Positions 29,724-39,159 of a stretch of DNA of 64,000 nucleotides are shown here, in pieces. Made by a program: the position numbers and the translations under genes. Positions within the stretch are counted from its first letter, which is position 1. Every line of letters begins with the position of its first letter. The stretch is from Melanopsichium pennsylvanicum (lineage: Eukaryota > Basidiomycota > Ustilaginomycetes > Ustilaginales). The notes under the pieces are model-generated. The model was not told where the DNA came from, searched no databases, and saw nothing but the letters and a program-made list of their open reading frames with translations. The stretch lies in contig OAPG01000008.1 in assembly GCA_900208305.1 (NCBI GenBank), positions 558,001 through 622,000 of the forward strand. The letters run 5' to 3'.

Positions 29724-30428
29724 CTATGTGTGACAAGCCAAACCCTTATCATCCGCTCCACCGAGCAAAGCACTAGTAGAGCTCACGTCCCTATTGAACC
29801 AATAATGACCCAAACCCGCTCCAACCACGATTGCGAGTATCACCCAAGCGTTGAAAGTCATTGCAATGAGCATGAGCACGAAACTAATGCCTACGCTCGT
29901 AGCGTATAAGGTTGATCTCCACAATTGCACGCGTCTAGAGGTTTCGAGCGGATTGATCCACCTACCTCCTGCTTCCCTACCGACCATGACTCGTGTACCA
30001 CCCAATGACCTCCTTTTAGCGCCACTTCTTCTTTCGCCTATCCCGAGACCACCGCCGTTGGATGAGGTGCTGCTGGAAGCTGAACCAGGGTTACTAGTTG
30101 GTAAGAGTAACGATGCACGACGACGATGGGTTGAAGCAAGACTAGAACAAGGAGATGTACGTGCTAGCCGAGAATCGATTGTACGAATGTAAAGTCGGAG
30201 ATATTCGTAAATCACGCCACAGAAAGCGATGAATGTCAAGCTTACGTAGAGTGAGAATGGAGTGGTGATGTGCCACGACGAAGTTAAGATGCAAAGGTTG
30301 GTTTTGTCCCAATTCCAGACCATGTTCATATTGCATTTTCCCATGTCCATACCTCCATGATCAGATCCACCATGGTTCATACCACCGTGCCCGCCTGAAG
30401 GCATGTCGCCGTGCCCTCCGTGATCCAT
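29724..30428 (-). CDS. CTR: Ctr-family copper transporter
   Basis: A 234-residue copper(I) importer that works as a trimer. The N terminus is rich in His, Met and Gly (MDHGGHGDMPSGGHGGMNHG and a further GGMDMGKCNMNMVWNWD), the usual extracellular copper-collecting arm. TM1 is near FSLYVSLTFIAFCGVIYEYL. A cytosolic loop of about 80 residues follows, rich in Ser and Arg. TM2 carries MxxxM as MLIAM at 186-190, the selectivity filter. TM3 carries GxxxG at 203-207 (GAGLG). The short C-terminal tail ends ACHT, where a Cys/His copper-handing motif is typical. All hallmark residues are present. The start is the first ATG. It could be a plasma-membrane or vacuolar member; the sequence does not decide. 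Confidence 0.93.
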   Translation of the reverse strand: MDHGGHGDMPSGGHGGMNHGGSDHGGMDMGKCNMNMVWNWDKTNLCILTSSWHITTPFSLYVSLTFIAFCGVIYEYLRLYIRTIDSRLARTSPCSSLASTHRRRASLLLPTSNPGSASSSTSSNGGGLGIGERRSGAKRRSLGGTRVMVGREAGGRWINPLETSRRVQLWRSTLYATSVGISFVLMLIAMTFNAWVILAIVVGAGLGHYWFNRDVSSTSALLGGADDKGLACHT

Positions 30429-31183
30429 AATCGAGCTAGAGCAAGAGTTTTAACCGGTGCTGAATGACGATCAAGACGATTACTGAAATGTGGAGACGAC
30501 GGGTTCTGAGTTGTTGAAGTTCAGCTGGCACGATCACCAAAGTTTCTGTGCTTCAAGAGAGGTTGACTAGACTTTGTACGAAACGCTCCGTCGATGGTCA
30601 AAGATCGTGCGACTGGCGAGAAGTTTTTGCTAAAGAGGATCGAGCTAGGATCAAGGCGAATAGTCGTTGTTACTTGCTTTCGAGGTGTCTGTTTACAGTA
30701 TGTAAGTGAAGACTGTAGGGGGCTGGTTGATGAGATGAGTGATAGGTGATAGATGATGTCAAAGAGTCACAAAGAGGGCAGAGGTGTTCGGATGCGCGTT
30801 ACTTCACCAATCAACTCAACGCGGTCCGAACGGCACAAGACCCACCAAGAAAACAAAAACAAAAAAGGCTCCGAGGGTTGCCTATGCGAGACTACTCGTC
30901 CTCACTACGCCAAGTCTTTGAATTGCATCATACTGTATCTCTTCTGCTTCACACTTGCATTTTTCTTCTTTGAGGCTTATCTCACAATGTCACGGCGCCT
31001 CTGTTTTGCACAACACACCACACACTCTGGCACGGCACGGTACATACACATACATACACACACAGACACACACACATACACACACACACACACACACAAG
31101 CACGTGCTCTTAGAAAGCAATGCAATTAGATGAGATGAGATTCGACATCACCTTATACAAATACCAGCTCCAATGTATTGCTT
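30429..31183. other. Copper transporter promoter and RSC4 3' flank
   Basis: 755 bp between two minus-strand genes. The half near 30429 is the copper transporter 5' region. I looked for clustered copper-response-like motifs and saw none that I could defend. A CA microsatellite is at 31042-31098. No gene is seen. Confidence 0.4.
31042..31098. repeat. CA-rich microsatellite
   Basis: An imperfect run of CA/TACA/GACA units over 57 bp in non-coding DNA close to the 3' end of the RSC4-like gene. Confidence 0.85.
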
Positions 31184-34100
31184 TTAGCAAAAGTAAATGG
31201 CATACTTCTCTGGCGGAATCGCGGCCACCTCATGCCATCCTCGATCAGGCCTCACCGTGAGCTCAAAGACATTGATACCTCTTTTGGGAAGTAGCCGAAT
31301 CCTACACCTACTATAACTGATGTTTGTGCTGAACTCTTCTTCCTGATCGTCTTGGAGAAGAACAGGGTCGATGAGAGGGTCAAGACTGGTCCAGCTCGGG
31401 ACTAGAAGTTTGCCATTGAAAGAAAGATGGGCCTGCCAGGGCCATGTGAAGGAATCACTTGCCTCCTTTCCTCGCTCAGCCTGGCCATTTGTTGCGCCAT
31501 CTTTGAGCCTCTTCGCTGTCTCCTGAGCCTGTTTAGCTGTACCACCGTCGCCATTGCTGCTATTTGGAGCGTCGCCTGTGATCGAGACGTCTCCATCAGC
31601 AGAGACCGCTCGGTCGACAGCACCTTCGCTCTTGACCTCGTTTGCTTCTACCTTTGATTTTGGCTTCTTCTTCAACATTCGCAGCGCGAACTCAAGCATG
31701 ATGCTGCTCGCGTTCGGCGGGATCTGCAAAGTATGCTGGGTAACGCGTACATTCTTGATCTTGACCCGAGGCACACTGAGCGTCTGACCATCCAGCTTTT
31801 CCACCTCCATCCCGATACTGAAGCTCGAAATGAGCGGCTTGCGGTGCTCCAGCCCTTCGATAGCAATCTCCTCTTTCTTAGACTCTGCGGGCAACACTGC
31901 CTCCTTCCGTCTCACCGGCGAAGCAGGTTCCACGCTTGGCATCATTCCAGCTCCGAATGGGATCGGTGTTGGCGTTCCCGGGACCATCATACGCTGCTGC
32001 GAGTGTTGTTGCTGCTGTTGTTGCTGTTGTTGGAGTTGTTGCTGCAAATGCCTCTGCTGTTGTTCCGAGAACGCCTGTTGCTGAGCAGCAGCTTGCCGCT
32101 CAGCTTGTTGCTGTTGTTTCCTTTGCTGTTGATGCGCTTGCCTTTGGGCCGCTTGTTCGGCCTGGCGCTGTTGCTGTTGCACGAATATTTGCTGTTGTTG
32201 CATCAATTGCTGCTGCTGCCATTGAGGTACAGGAGTGTTGGCAAGAGCAGCAGCCTGTTGCTGCTGCGTCGCACCTTCTGCTTGTTGTTGAAAGGCTTGC
32301 TTGCGAAGCATCTCCTCGTGCGCAGCAATCGCGGCTTGTCGTGCGGCCGCTTCGTGTTTCTTTGGTCGACCAGGGCCAACGCGGCGCTCGAGGAAGGGAT
32401 ACGGGTTGGAGCGCGAAGGGGTGCTTTTGCCTGGTGGTCGGCCGACTGGTCGACGTCCGGTGCTGTCAGGGGTCAGGGATGGGCGAGCGGATGACGCCGT
32501 GGGAATTGGGCCGCCGGGCGTTCCGGAGAACGGGTAGGGGCGACCAACACCAGGAGACATGGGCATTCCATGCGGCATATGTGGCATGGGGGACATGGAC
32601 GTTGGAGTGCCTGTAGGGGGCGCCATGGGCATGGACATGGGCAAGGGAGTCATTGGCATTGAGGTGGCCAGGCCCATAGCTGGCGAGTTTGCGCCAGGTG
32701 TCGACATGATCGGTGCAGCGCTGTGATTAGGTGCTGCAGGAGAGGGTGAGCCAAAAGTAACCGGAGAGCCAGCGATGCCAGCAGATCCCAATCTTGCCCG
32801 GTTTGATGGCTCTGGACTCATCGACGCACCATCTACGCCACCAGTCTTGCTCACAATCATCTTGTAAGCTGCCTTGTGAGCCTCGATCGTGCTATTGGCC
32901 GCCAGATGCAACGGCAGCGCCGATTGCCTGACATCATCCTTTTCCAGTGTGAATCCGTCTTGGATCAAGGCCGGGATAGCTTCTCGTTCGAAGTACTGCC
33001 TGATTTCCAGTGCGTCTTGCCAAATCAGGGTTTCTGGAGCGTAAAACGTGAATGCATTGTTGAGCATGAGCTCGAGATCGATAAATAGCGCGTACGCGTT
33101 GATGTAATCCTTTTCGTAGACATGATGTTCGATGTCGCGCAAGCAAATGGGCTTTTGAATGACTTGATAGTAGTCTGGGAATTTGCTGCGGTCGGGAAGA
33201 GCATCAAAGTTTTGGACGATGGGATAGCCACGAGAGCCGAGGACGCGGCGAAGATCGTGAACAAGTTGTCGGAGGGTTGCTTTCAGACGCTTGCCTCGCT
33301 TTCCAGGACGTTTGCGACCGTCGAGAAGACCGCCTTTGGTGAGTTTGGAAGAGTCGGGGTCGTTGGCGTCCCAGCCATCATCCTCGCCGTCTGCATCGTC
33401 ATCGTCGTCTGCAACGGAGCTGGGGGTGCCAGTTGCAGTGTAGGGCTGTTGACTCGTCTGACGAGCTGGTGTGGACGGCGGGTCAGGCTGCTGCGGAAGA
33501 AGAGATTTGGGTAAAGGCGGTCTGCCCGCAGGAAGCTGTGGCTGCTGTGGGTGTGGGTGTGGGTGTGGCTGCTGCTGCTCGACTTTGGCAGCAGACGATT
33601 GTGGCTGGGATGTGCTCGACACTAGTGGAATAGTTTGATCTTGTGGCTCAGCTTTGGGTTGTACTTGTTCGTTGAGCTTTTGTTGCGATTTGGAGGAGCG
33701 AAGCAAGATGCGCTTGGATCGTGATGGAGCAGCTTCCGCATTTGCGACTGTACTTGCACTCGCACCTGCATCTGCGCCTGCGCTTCCACTTGTCGATTCA
33801 GCATCATCCGCGGGCGCAGCAGGCGCGGCAAGTGCGACACTTTGTTCTGGCAGACTCTCGACGATCTGCACATAAGTGATCTTGATCAAGCTATGCAACT
33901 CCTTGGCTTTCAACCATACAGGTGTGTCGCGCAGATTGTAGCGTTTTGCGTTGTTGCAAATGGTCTCAAAGTCGTACTTGACATCTGGCAGAGTTGCGTA
34001 AGTGCGTTGGTCAAGTTTGGTCTGGATTTGTTCGAGTGCCATGGGACGCTTAATGATGTCGTAGTAGTCGGGATATTCTTGTGCATTTGGAAGCTCGAGG

Positions 34101-34375
34101 AAGAATTCGTGAAGTGGATCACCATCTGATGGATCGATGGCTTCCATGATGGTGTGCATAAGCTTTTGACCGTGTTGTGTCACCTGATCGCTGGAGAGGC
34201 TGTGGATCCTGCGCTCGATTACGCCCATGCTTGCTGTACTGGGTGGCGCAGCACTGGAGAACGGAGCGGCGGAGGGAGATGGGGCGTCTTCAGAAGAAGG
34301 ATCGTTGTTGCCTCGAAGTCGCTTACGCGGGCCTTCGAGGATATTCGACGATTCAATGCGGGCACGTCTGGACAT
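31184..34375 (-). CDS. RSC4: Rsc4-like double-bromodomain chromatin-remodelling protein
   Basis: A 1063-residue protein resembling Rsc4 of the RSC nucleosome remodeller: two bromodomains, no BAH domain seen, and a conserved C-terminal domain. Bromodomain 1 (roughly 70-170) has EYPDYYDIIKRPM and NNAKRYN with the acetyl-lysine-binding Asn147. Bromodomain 2 (roughly 360-470) has FPDYYQVIQKPICL and NNAFTFYAP, where Tyr445 occupies the Asn position. Two AT-hook-like motifs follow (RPVGRPPGK and VGPGRPKK), then long Gln tracts (CAG/CAA codons, about 31990-32310), and a C-terminal beta-rich domain ending PPEKYAIYFC. A longer reading up to 34429 begins with GTG; its residues (DSPAATPTTFPSSATPN) look protein-like, and GCAG at the end of a CTGAC-containing stretch could be an acceptor, so a short upstream exon is possible. 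ATG 34375 is the conservative start. Confidence 0.85.
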   Translation of the reverse strand: MSRRARIESSNILEGPRKRLRGNNDPSSEDAPSPSAAPFSSAAPPSTASMGVIERRIHSLSSDQVTQHGQKLMHTIMEAIDPSDGDPLHEFFLELPNAQEYPDYYDIIKRPMALEQIQTKLDQRTYATLPDVKYDFETICNNAKRYNLRDTPVWLKAKELHSLIKITYVQIVESLPEQSVALAAPAAPADDAESTSGSAGADAGASASTVANAEAAPSRSKRILLRSSKSQQKLNEQVQPKAEPQDQTIPLVSSTSQPQSSAAKVEQQQPHPHPHPQQPQLPAGRPPLPKSLLPQQPDPPSTPARQTSQQPYTATGTPSSVADDDDDADGEDDGWDANDPDSSKLTKGGLLDGRKRPGKRGKRLKATLRQLVHDLRRVLGSRGYPIVQNFDALPDRSKFPDYYQVIQKPICLRDIEHHVYEKDYINAYALFIDLELMLNNAFTFYAPETLIWQDALEIRQYFEREAIPALIQDGFTLEKDDVRQSALPLHLAANSTIEAHKAAYKMIVSKTGGVDGASMSPEPSNRARLGSAGIAGSPVTFGSPSPAAPNHSAAPIMSTPGANSPAMGLATSMPMTPLPMSMPMAPPTGTPTSMSPMPHMPHGMPMSPGVGRPYPFSGTPGGPIPTASSARPSLTPDSTGRRPVGRPPGKSTPSRSNPYPFLERRVGPGRPKKHEAAARQAAIAAHEEMLRKQAFQQQAEGATQQQQAAALANTPVPQWQQQQLMQQQQIFVQQQQRQAEQAAQRQAHQQQRKQQQQAERQAAAQQQAFSEQQQRHLQQQLQQQQQQQQQHSQQRMMVPGTPTPIPFGAGMMPSVEPASPVRRKEAVLPAESKKEEIAIEGLEHRKPLISSFSIGMEVEKLDGQTLSVPRVKIKNVRVTQHTLQIPPNASSIMLEFALRMLKKKPKSKVEANEVKSEGAVDRAVSADGDVSITGDAPNSSNGDGGTAKQAQETAKRLKDGATNGQAERGKEASDSFTWPWQAHLSFNGKLLVPSWTSLDPLIDPVLLQDDQEEEFSTNISYSRCRIRLLPKRGINVFELTVRPDRGWHEVAAIPPEKYAIYFC

Positions 34376-35353
34376 GTTAGGCGTGGCTGACGAGGGAAAG
34401 GTTGTAGGCGTTGCTGCTGGCGAGTCCACTTCTGATACTGGTACGAGCTGCAGATCAGTCAGAAGGCATGTGTCTCTTCCTGGATGATAAAGGTATTAGA
34501 CGAACGGCAGGCAGAATTCTGGTGCCAGATGTATGGAGGCGCAAGAAGATACGCGCAAGGGTGATGGTTGTTGTGTGTATGTGTGTGTAAGAGAGACTTG
34601 CAAGCTGTACGGCGTGTACAACACCACCTTGCAAAACAACTCGGTCACTTTTACAGAGCATAAATTACAGTCAATAGTACGAATCGCATTCCGATTTCCG
34701 CAACTTCTTCTCCTCGTGTGTGTCGTCTTCTTTGGGTGTGTATTGTGATTTGCGCGTTGCTCACATTTGTCGCGACGCAAAACCGACACACACCGATTTC
34801 CACCCAATCTGTGAATCAGGATTTCAGATCTGATCGGGATAAGCAAGAGGCGGAAGCCGAGGCGGGAAACGGGAAGCAGCAAATGTGAACGAACGTGAAT
34901 GGGGCGACGACACAGAGGCTCATCAGAGGAAATTAGACTTCAACGTGTTCAACCAGAAAAGGGGCGCGTTTGTTTTTACTGTAAATATATATCTAATATT
35001 TAATATTTCTGTACTGCACAGCACAGCGCTCCGAGCATAGAGCTCAGACCATCCATTTCACCTCAATTTGTAGCCTGCAGAGTTGCCAGCTGTTTGTGTA
35101 AACCATAATGAAATACTCCATCATCCATCTAATTCGCATTCGCATTCGCTGTTTTCAAGACCACCACTACCACTACCACTCACCCTGCATTCAAACTCAA
35201 AGACTCGTGATATTGCAATCCACTGAGACGAGCTCCACATTCATTCATCTACAACTATTCGAAAGGCCTCAACCGGATCACATCGCGTCGTAGCGTTTCA
35301 TACAATCCTCAGTGGCCTACGCTGTATCGCTTTCTCTTGATACATTCCCCAGC
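34376..35353. promoter_or_regulatory. Divergent promoter region RSC4 / SCAMP
   Basis: 978 bp between the start codons of the bromodomain gene (minus) and the SCAMP gene (plus). It includes TTTTTACTGTAAATATA near 34974-34990, a copy of the recurrent motif, and a TG run near 34575. Short open frames have no recognisable product. Confidence 0.45.
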
Positions 35354-36238
35354 ATGGCACCTCCTACCGACCCCTTTTCCGATCGTAATGCGCTCGATGC
35401 CAACCCTTTTGCCGACCCTTCTGTGCAGGGCGCTCTTAACGATTCCTCTCGCATGTATTCCGCCACCGTGGAAGACGAAGACGCACACTCTACCTACAAG
35501 CAACCATCATCTACTGTTGATGAGCTTCCTTCATCTCGAGCAGAGCTTAATCGTCACGAAGAGCTGCGTCGGCGCGAGCAAGAAATCGCACGTCGCGAGC
35601 GTGAACTCGAGAACCGTGCTGCACACATTCAGAAACACGGTCGCAACAACTGGCCCTTCTTCTACCCGTTGATCTATCACGATATCGATGCCGAAATCCC
35701 GGCTGATTCGCAACCCATCATGCATAACCTCTACAAGCTTTGGTTGCTTCTCGTGGCGACGTTGATCGTAAACATGATTGCGTGCATCTTCTTGCTCATC
35801 CAGGGCGCGAGCGATGGTGGAAAGGATATGATTTCGGGTATCGTGTATCTACCAGTGATCACCGTGACGAGTTTCCTGCTGTGGTATAGGCCGATCTACA
35901 ACGGGTTGATGAAGGAACATTCGTTGTTCTTCTACGTGTACTTTATCTTTGCAGGATTTCATCTTGCGTTTTCGGTGTACGTCTTTCTAGGTATTCCAAG
36001 CACGGGCAGCGCTGGGCTCATCAATACCATCCAGGCATTTGCAGGAGGTGAGCTGGTAGCAGGCATCTTGGGCGTAATCGCAACAGCCGGATTTGGATTG
36101 CAGGGTTTGGGTAACCTGTGGTATTACAGGTTGATTTGGAAACACAACAATGAGAAGGGACACACGTTTGCGCAGGCAAAGAACGAGTTGGCGACGCACG
36201 GCATGAAGGCATATTTCACTAGGGGATCGCAGGTCTAA
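35354..36238 (+). CDS. Secretory carrier-associated membrane protein (SCAMP)
   Basis: A 294-residue tetraspan membrane protein of post-Golgi and endosomal trafficking. The N terminus has two NPF/DPF-type sorting motifs (TDPFSD and ANPFADP), known to bind EH-domain proteins. A predicted coiled coil follows (HEELRRREQEIARRERELEN). The family signature lies before TM1 (NNWPFFYPLIYHDI). Four membrane spans are near 126-147, 156-176, 190-212 and 228-250, with the conserved WYRPIYNGLMKEHSLFFYVY loop between spans 2 and 3. The C-terminal tail is short and cytosolic. The longer reading to 35312 begins at GTG, so ATG 35354 is preferred. It lies next to the septin gene in the same orientation, with separate promoters. 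Confidence 0.9.
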   Translation: MAPPTDPFSDRNALDANPFADPSVQGALNDSSRMYSATVEDEDAHSTYKQPSSTVDELPSSRAELNRHEELRRREQEIARRERELENRAAHIQKHGRNNWPFFYPLIYHDIDAEIPADSQPIMHNLYKLWLLLVATLIVNMIACIFLLIQGASDGGKDMISGIVYLPVITVTSFLLWYRPIYNGLMKEHSLFFYVYFIFAGFHLAFSVYVFLGIPSTGSAGLINTIQAFAGGELVAGILGVIATAGFGLQGLGNLWYYRLIWKHNNEKGHTFAQAKNELATHGMKAYFTRGSQV

Positions 36239-37142
36239 ACAGCAACAGAGAAGCCAAGCTGATAGGTGGTGCCTGTAAATACGATTTACCAATGCAAAGG
36301 GTCGAGATCACTTTTGCTTTTTCCGAGTTTGAGGTGCGTGAGCAAAGCTTGATGTTTTGATTACCGTCTTGTTAGTGTCAGGTGTACTTTCAAAAGAATT
36401 CGCCTTTTTTATGCCAGGCCGGTCACCATCCAGAGTGCGGCCATGAGGCCATGCTCCAAGAGAGAGTCTAACGGTGACAACAAGGCGTGGCCTTTGCGAT
36501 TTTTTCTAATTGTGAGACTTACTCAGCGAACAAGGATTAAGGAACACGACCAAAACGCGGTTGAAGCCTGAGTTACTGTAGTAGTTGGACACTTTGACAG
36601 ACCTGCACCGCTGGCCAATCTATTATTATTTACAGTATTAAATTGAATACAATTCATAAATTTGAAGCCTAACCCGCTTTTGAAACATAAATTACAGGCT
36701 ACTAAGAAAATGCGTGCGTGTGTGCGTGTGTGCGTGTGTGCGTGTGTGCGTGCTTGTGCGTGTGTGCGTGCTTGTGCGTGCTTGTGCATCTTTGCAAGAG
36801 AACCAAAAGAGCGTTGTGAGCAAAAACCACGAACAGCCGAGGAAAGGGCGCATGAGCCAGCCTTTGGCAGCGCGATGTGCGTGTGAGCGTCTTGAGTGTA
36901 TAGGTGATTTGCTTTCATTCTTCCATTTCTTGTGTCCTTGCCCGCTTCTCATATCACCACAACATCTGCGTTCATCTCGATTCTCTTTGCATATACCACA
37001 ATTTGCTGTCCTCATTTTGCTTGGTCTCACTTCTAAAAACACGAAAGTCGACCCAACCTAGACTGCGACTCCTTTTCCCTCACGCCTCCAATTTCACATA
37101 GCGCGTTCCAAGCTCCATCTTCCACAGCCTCGTTCAATCACA
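36239..37142 (+). promoter_or_regulatory. SCAMP 3' flank and septin promoter
   Basis: 904 bp between two plus-strand genes. It contains TTACTGTAGTAG at 36573-36584, TTTACAGTA near 36630, a GT/GC microsatellite at 36711-36787 and a CT-rich leader before ATG 37143. No gene is seen. Confidence 0.45.
36711..36787. repeat. TGCGTG/TGTGCG microsatellite
   Basis: About 77 bp of alternating purine-pyrimidine repeats (GCGTGTGT and GCTTGTGC units). Alternating purine-pyrimidine DNA of this kind can form Z-DNA; whether this one does is unknown. Confidence 0.8.
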
Positions 37143-38129
37143 ATGACAACAGTCGTATCGTCCGACCAGAACCACACTCCGCTTCAGAGCTATGTCGGTT
37201 TTGATTCGATCACCAAGCAGATCGAGTCCAAGCTTCTCAAGCGTGGGTTTCAATTCAACGTAATGGTCGTTGGTCAGACCGGTTTGGGCAAATCTACTCT
37301 TATCAACACTCTCTTTGCTGCTCACTTGATCGACACCAAAGGTCGTTTTGCCGCAGACGAAATCGTCAGACAGACCACCGAAATTCATCCCGTTTCGCAT
37401 ACCATTGTCGAGAATGGTGTCCGCCTTCGCCTCAACATTGTCGATACCCCCGGTTACGGCGATCAGGTCAACAACGAAAATTGCTGGGATCCTATCATCA
37501 AGTACATCAAGGATCAACACTCTGCATACCTTCGCAAGGAACTCACTGCCATGCGTGATAGGTACATTGTCGACACCAGGATCCATTGCTGCTTGTTCTT
37601 CATCAACCCTACAGGTCACGGACTCCGACCTATCGACGTGACAGTGATGAAGAAGCTCAGCGATGTAGTCAATGTGGTGCCAGTGATTGCCAAGTCCGAT
37701 TCGCTCACCATGGACGAACGCGATCTCTTCAAGGAGAGGATTTGTGCCGAGATGCAGTACAACAACATCCGCAGCTATCCGTTTGACAATGAAGACTACG
37801 AGGAAGAGGAGCGAGAACTCAACGAGAGGATTCGAACCTTGATCCCCTTTGCCGTAGTGGGTAGTGAGAAATCGGTCGTGATCGACGGAAAGCAGGTGAG
37901 AGGTAGGAAGAACAGGTACGGTGTCGTTAACGTGGAAAATGAGAGTCATTGCGAGTTTGTTCATCTCCGAAACTTTTTGACAAGGACGCATTTGCAGGAT
38001 TTGATCGAGACTACTGCTCAGATTCACTACGAGGCGTTTAGGAGCAAGCAGCTCCTAGCGCTTAAGGAGAGCAGTTCGAAGCAGCAGGCTCAGGCTCAGG
38101 CACAGGCTCAGGCACAGGCACAACACTGA
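37143..38129 (+). CDS. CDC10: Septin, Cdc10 type
   Basis: A 328-residue GTP-binding septin. The N terminus is short, followed by the polybasic-flanked KQIESKLLKRGFQFNVMVVG typical of Cdc10. G1 is GQTGLGKS at 44-51, G3 DTPGYGD near 101-107 and G4 AKSD at 183-186. The septin unique element lies in the C-terminal half (RIRTLIPFAVVGSEKS, then GRKNRYGVVNVEN). There is no C-terminal coiled coil, as in Cdc10, so it would sit at the centre of a septin rod. The C terminus is a short Gln-Ala repeat (QAQAQAQ..H), encoded by CAGGCT/CAGGCA units. In fungi such septins act at the bud neck or septum and hyphal tip. Upstream DNA is pyrimidine-rich. Good agreement along the whole length. Confidence 0.95.
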   Translation: MTTVVSSDQNHTPLQSYVGFDSITKQIESKLLKRGFQFNVMVVGQTGLGKSTLINTLFAAHLIDTKGRFAADEIVRQTTEIHPVSHTIVENGVRLRLNIVDTPGYGDQVNNENCWDPIIKYIKDQHSAYLRKELTAMRDRYIVDTRIHCCLFFINPTGHGLRPIDVTVMKKLSDVVNVVPVIAKSDSLTMDERDLFKERICAEMQYNNIRSYPFDNEDYEEEERELNERIRTLIPFAVVGSEKSVVIDGKQVRGRKNRYGVVNVENESHCEFVHLRNFLTRTHLQDLIETTAQIHYEAFRSKQLLALKESSSKQQAQAQAQAQAQAQH

Positions 38130-39159
38130 GCAAAGATCATCAGCGCTTATCAGCTCTGGAAAATTGTTCTTCTTTGATGGTTCTACTATTAATAGTAAAA
38201 AGAAAAATACACACACAAAAACCACAGAACGTCTTTGTTTACCTTTTGTTTTTCTCGATCATGACTCGTTGATGTGTTCGATACTTGGCATTGCTTGTGA
38301 GCAGATATAATGGACTGTGCGTTGGAGAGTGGAGAGAGGAACAAGGGTAGGGTGGTTTTGTCTGAAAGAGGTTCAAAAAAGGCAGAGAAGCTGGGTTAAG
38401 CACTTGCTGGGGAGGGGAGGTTGAGTTGTTGGTTGGAAGGGGGATTGTTCTACGGTGGGATATGAACCTTTATCATGGATAACGACCTGGGCTGGCTGCA
38501 GAGGGGTTTGAATTCTATCTTGGTCACGAGGGGTAGGTCAAGAACAGTTGGTAAACCGAGTAAGAATTGTGTGTGTATTGTTGCAGGCATTACAAAGATG
38601 AATTTAAATGGTTAAACGTGGTGGTGAGACATGAGGCGCTCTCGATTATGTTGGTATTCACTAACCGGAGCATGTCGAACATGCCGCTCTAGATGCATTC
38701 AAGCATAATAGCAGCGCCAGCATCCAAGGTTTAAACAACAAGCCCCTTCGACTCGCAGAAGTAACATTGACAGCATCTGTCATAGCCGGCATCGTCGCTA
38801 TGTCCACAGGCGCTCCCACAAAGTAGCATAAAAGCCAAATTCAGAACCCTAACACCCCCCCCCCCCCCCCCCCCCCCCCCATCCATCAGCTCCATATCAG
38901 GCTCAACGTATCCATGCATTCGCAGATCTGATGTCCAGCTCAACCGTTGGCATGCGCCATTCGCAAATTTAAGATCCTTCTTCCGTTGCATCAATAACAT
39001 GCGTATCTACGGACATCTCTCAACAGAGTCACACAACTCAGTCTAGCCCGATGTGCAGCAAAGCAATTTTAAGTTCTCTTTACTTTTCTGTAATACGTTA
39101 TTGCATTATTTTAAAAAAAAAACCCTTAATCTGCTTCTTTCCCATCACCCTTAACTGCA
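38130..39159. other. Convergent 3' flanks of septin and TOR genes
   Basis: 1,030 bp between two converging genes. It holds a long C run (38855-38880) and 3' UTR-like AT-rich DNA (39110-39121). Open frames crossing the C run give only poly-Gly and are not genes. Confidence 0.5.
38855..38880. repeat. C26 homopolymer
   Basis: 26 consecutive C. Homopolymers of this length are rare in this window, and the exact length is open to sequencing error. Confidence 0.8.

Noticed and set aside
38731..39000. A Gly-rich 89-residue minus-strand frame
   Set aside because: The Gly run is only the C26 tract; the rest is 3' flank.
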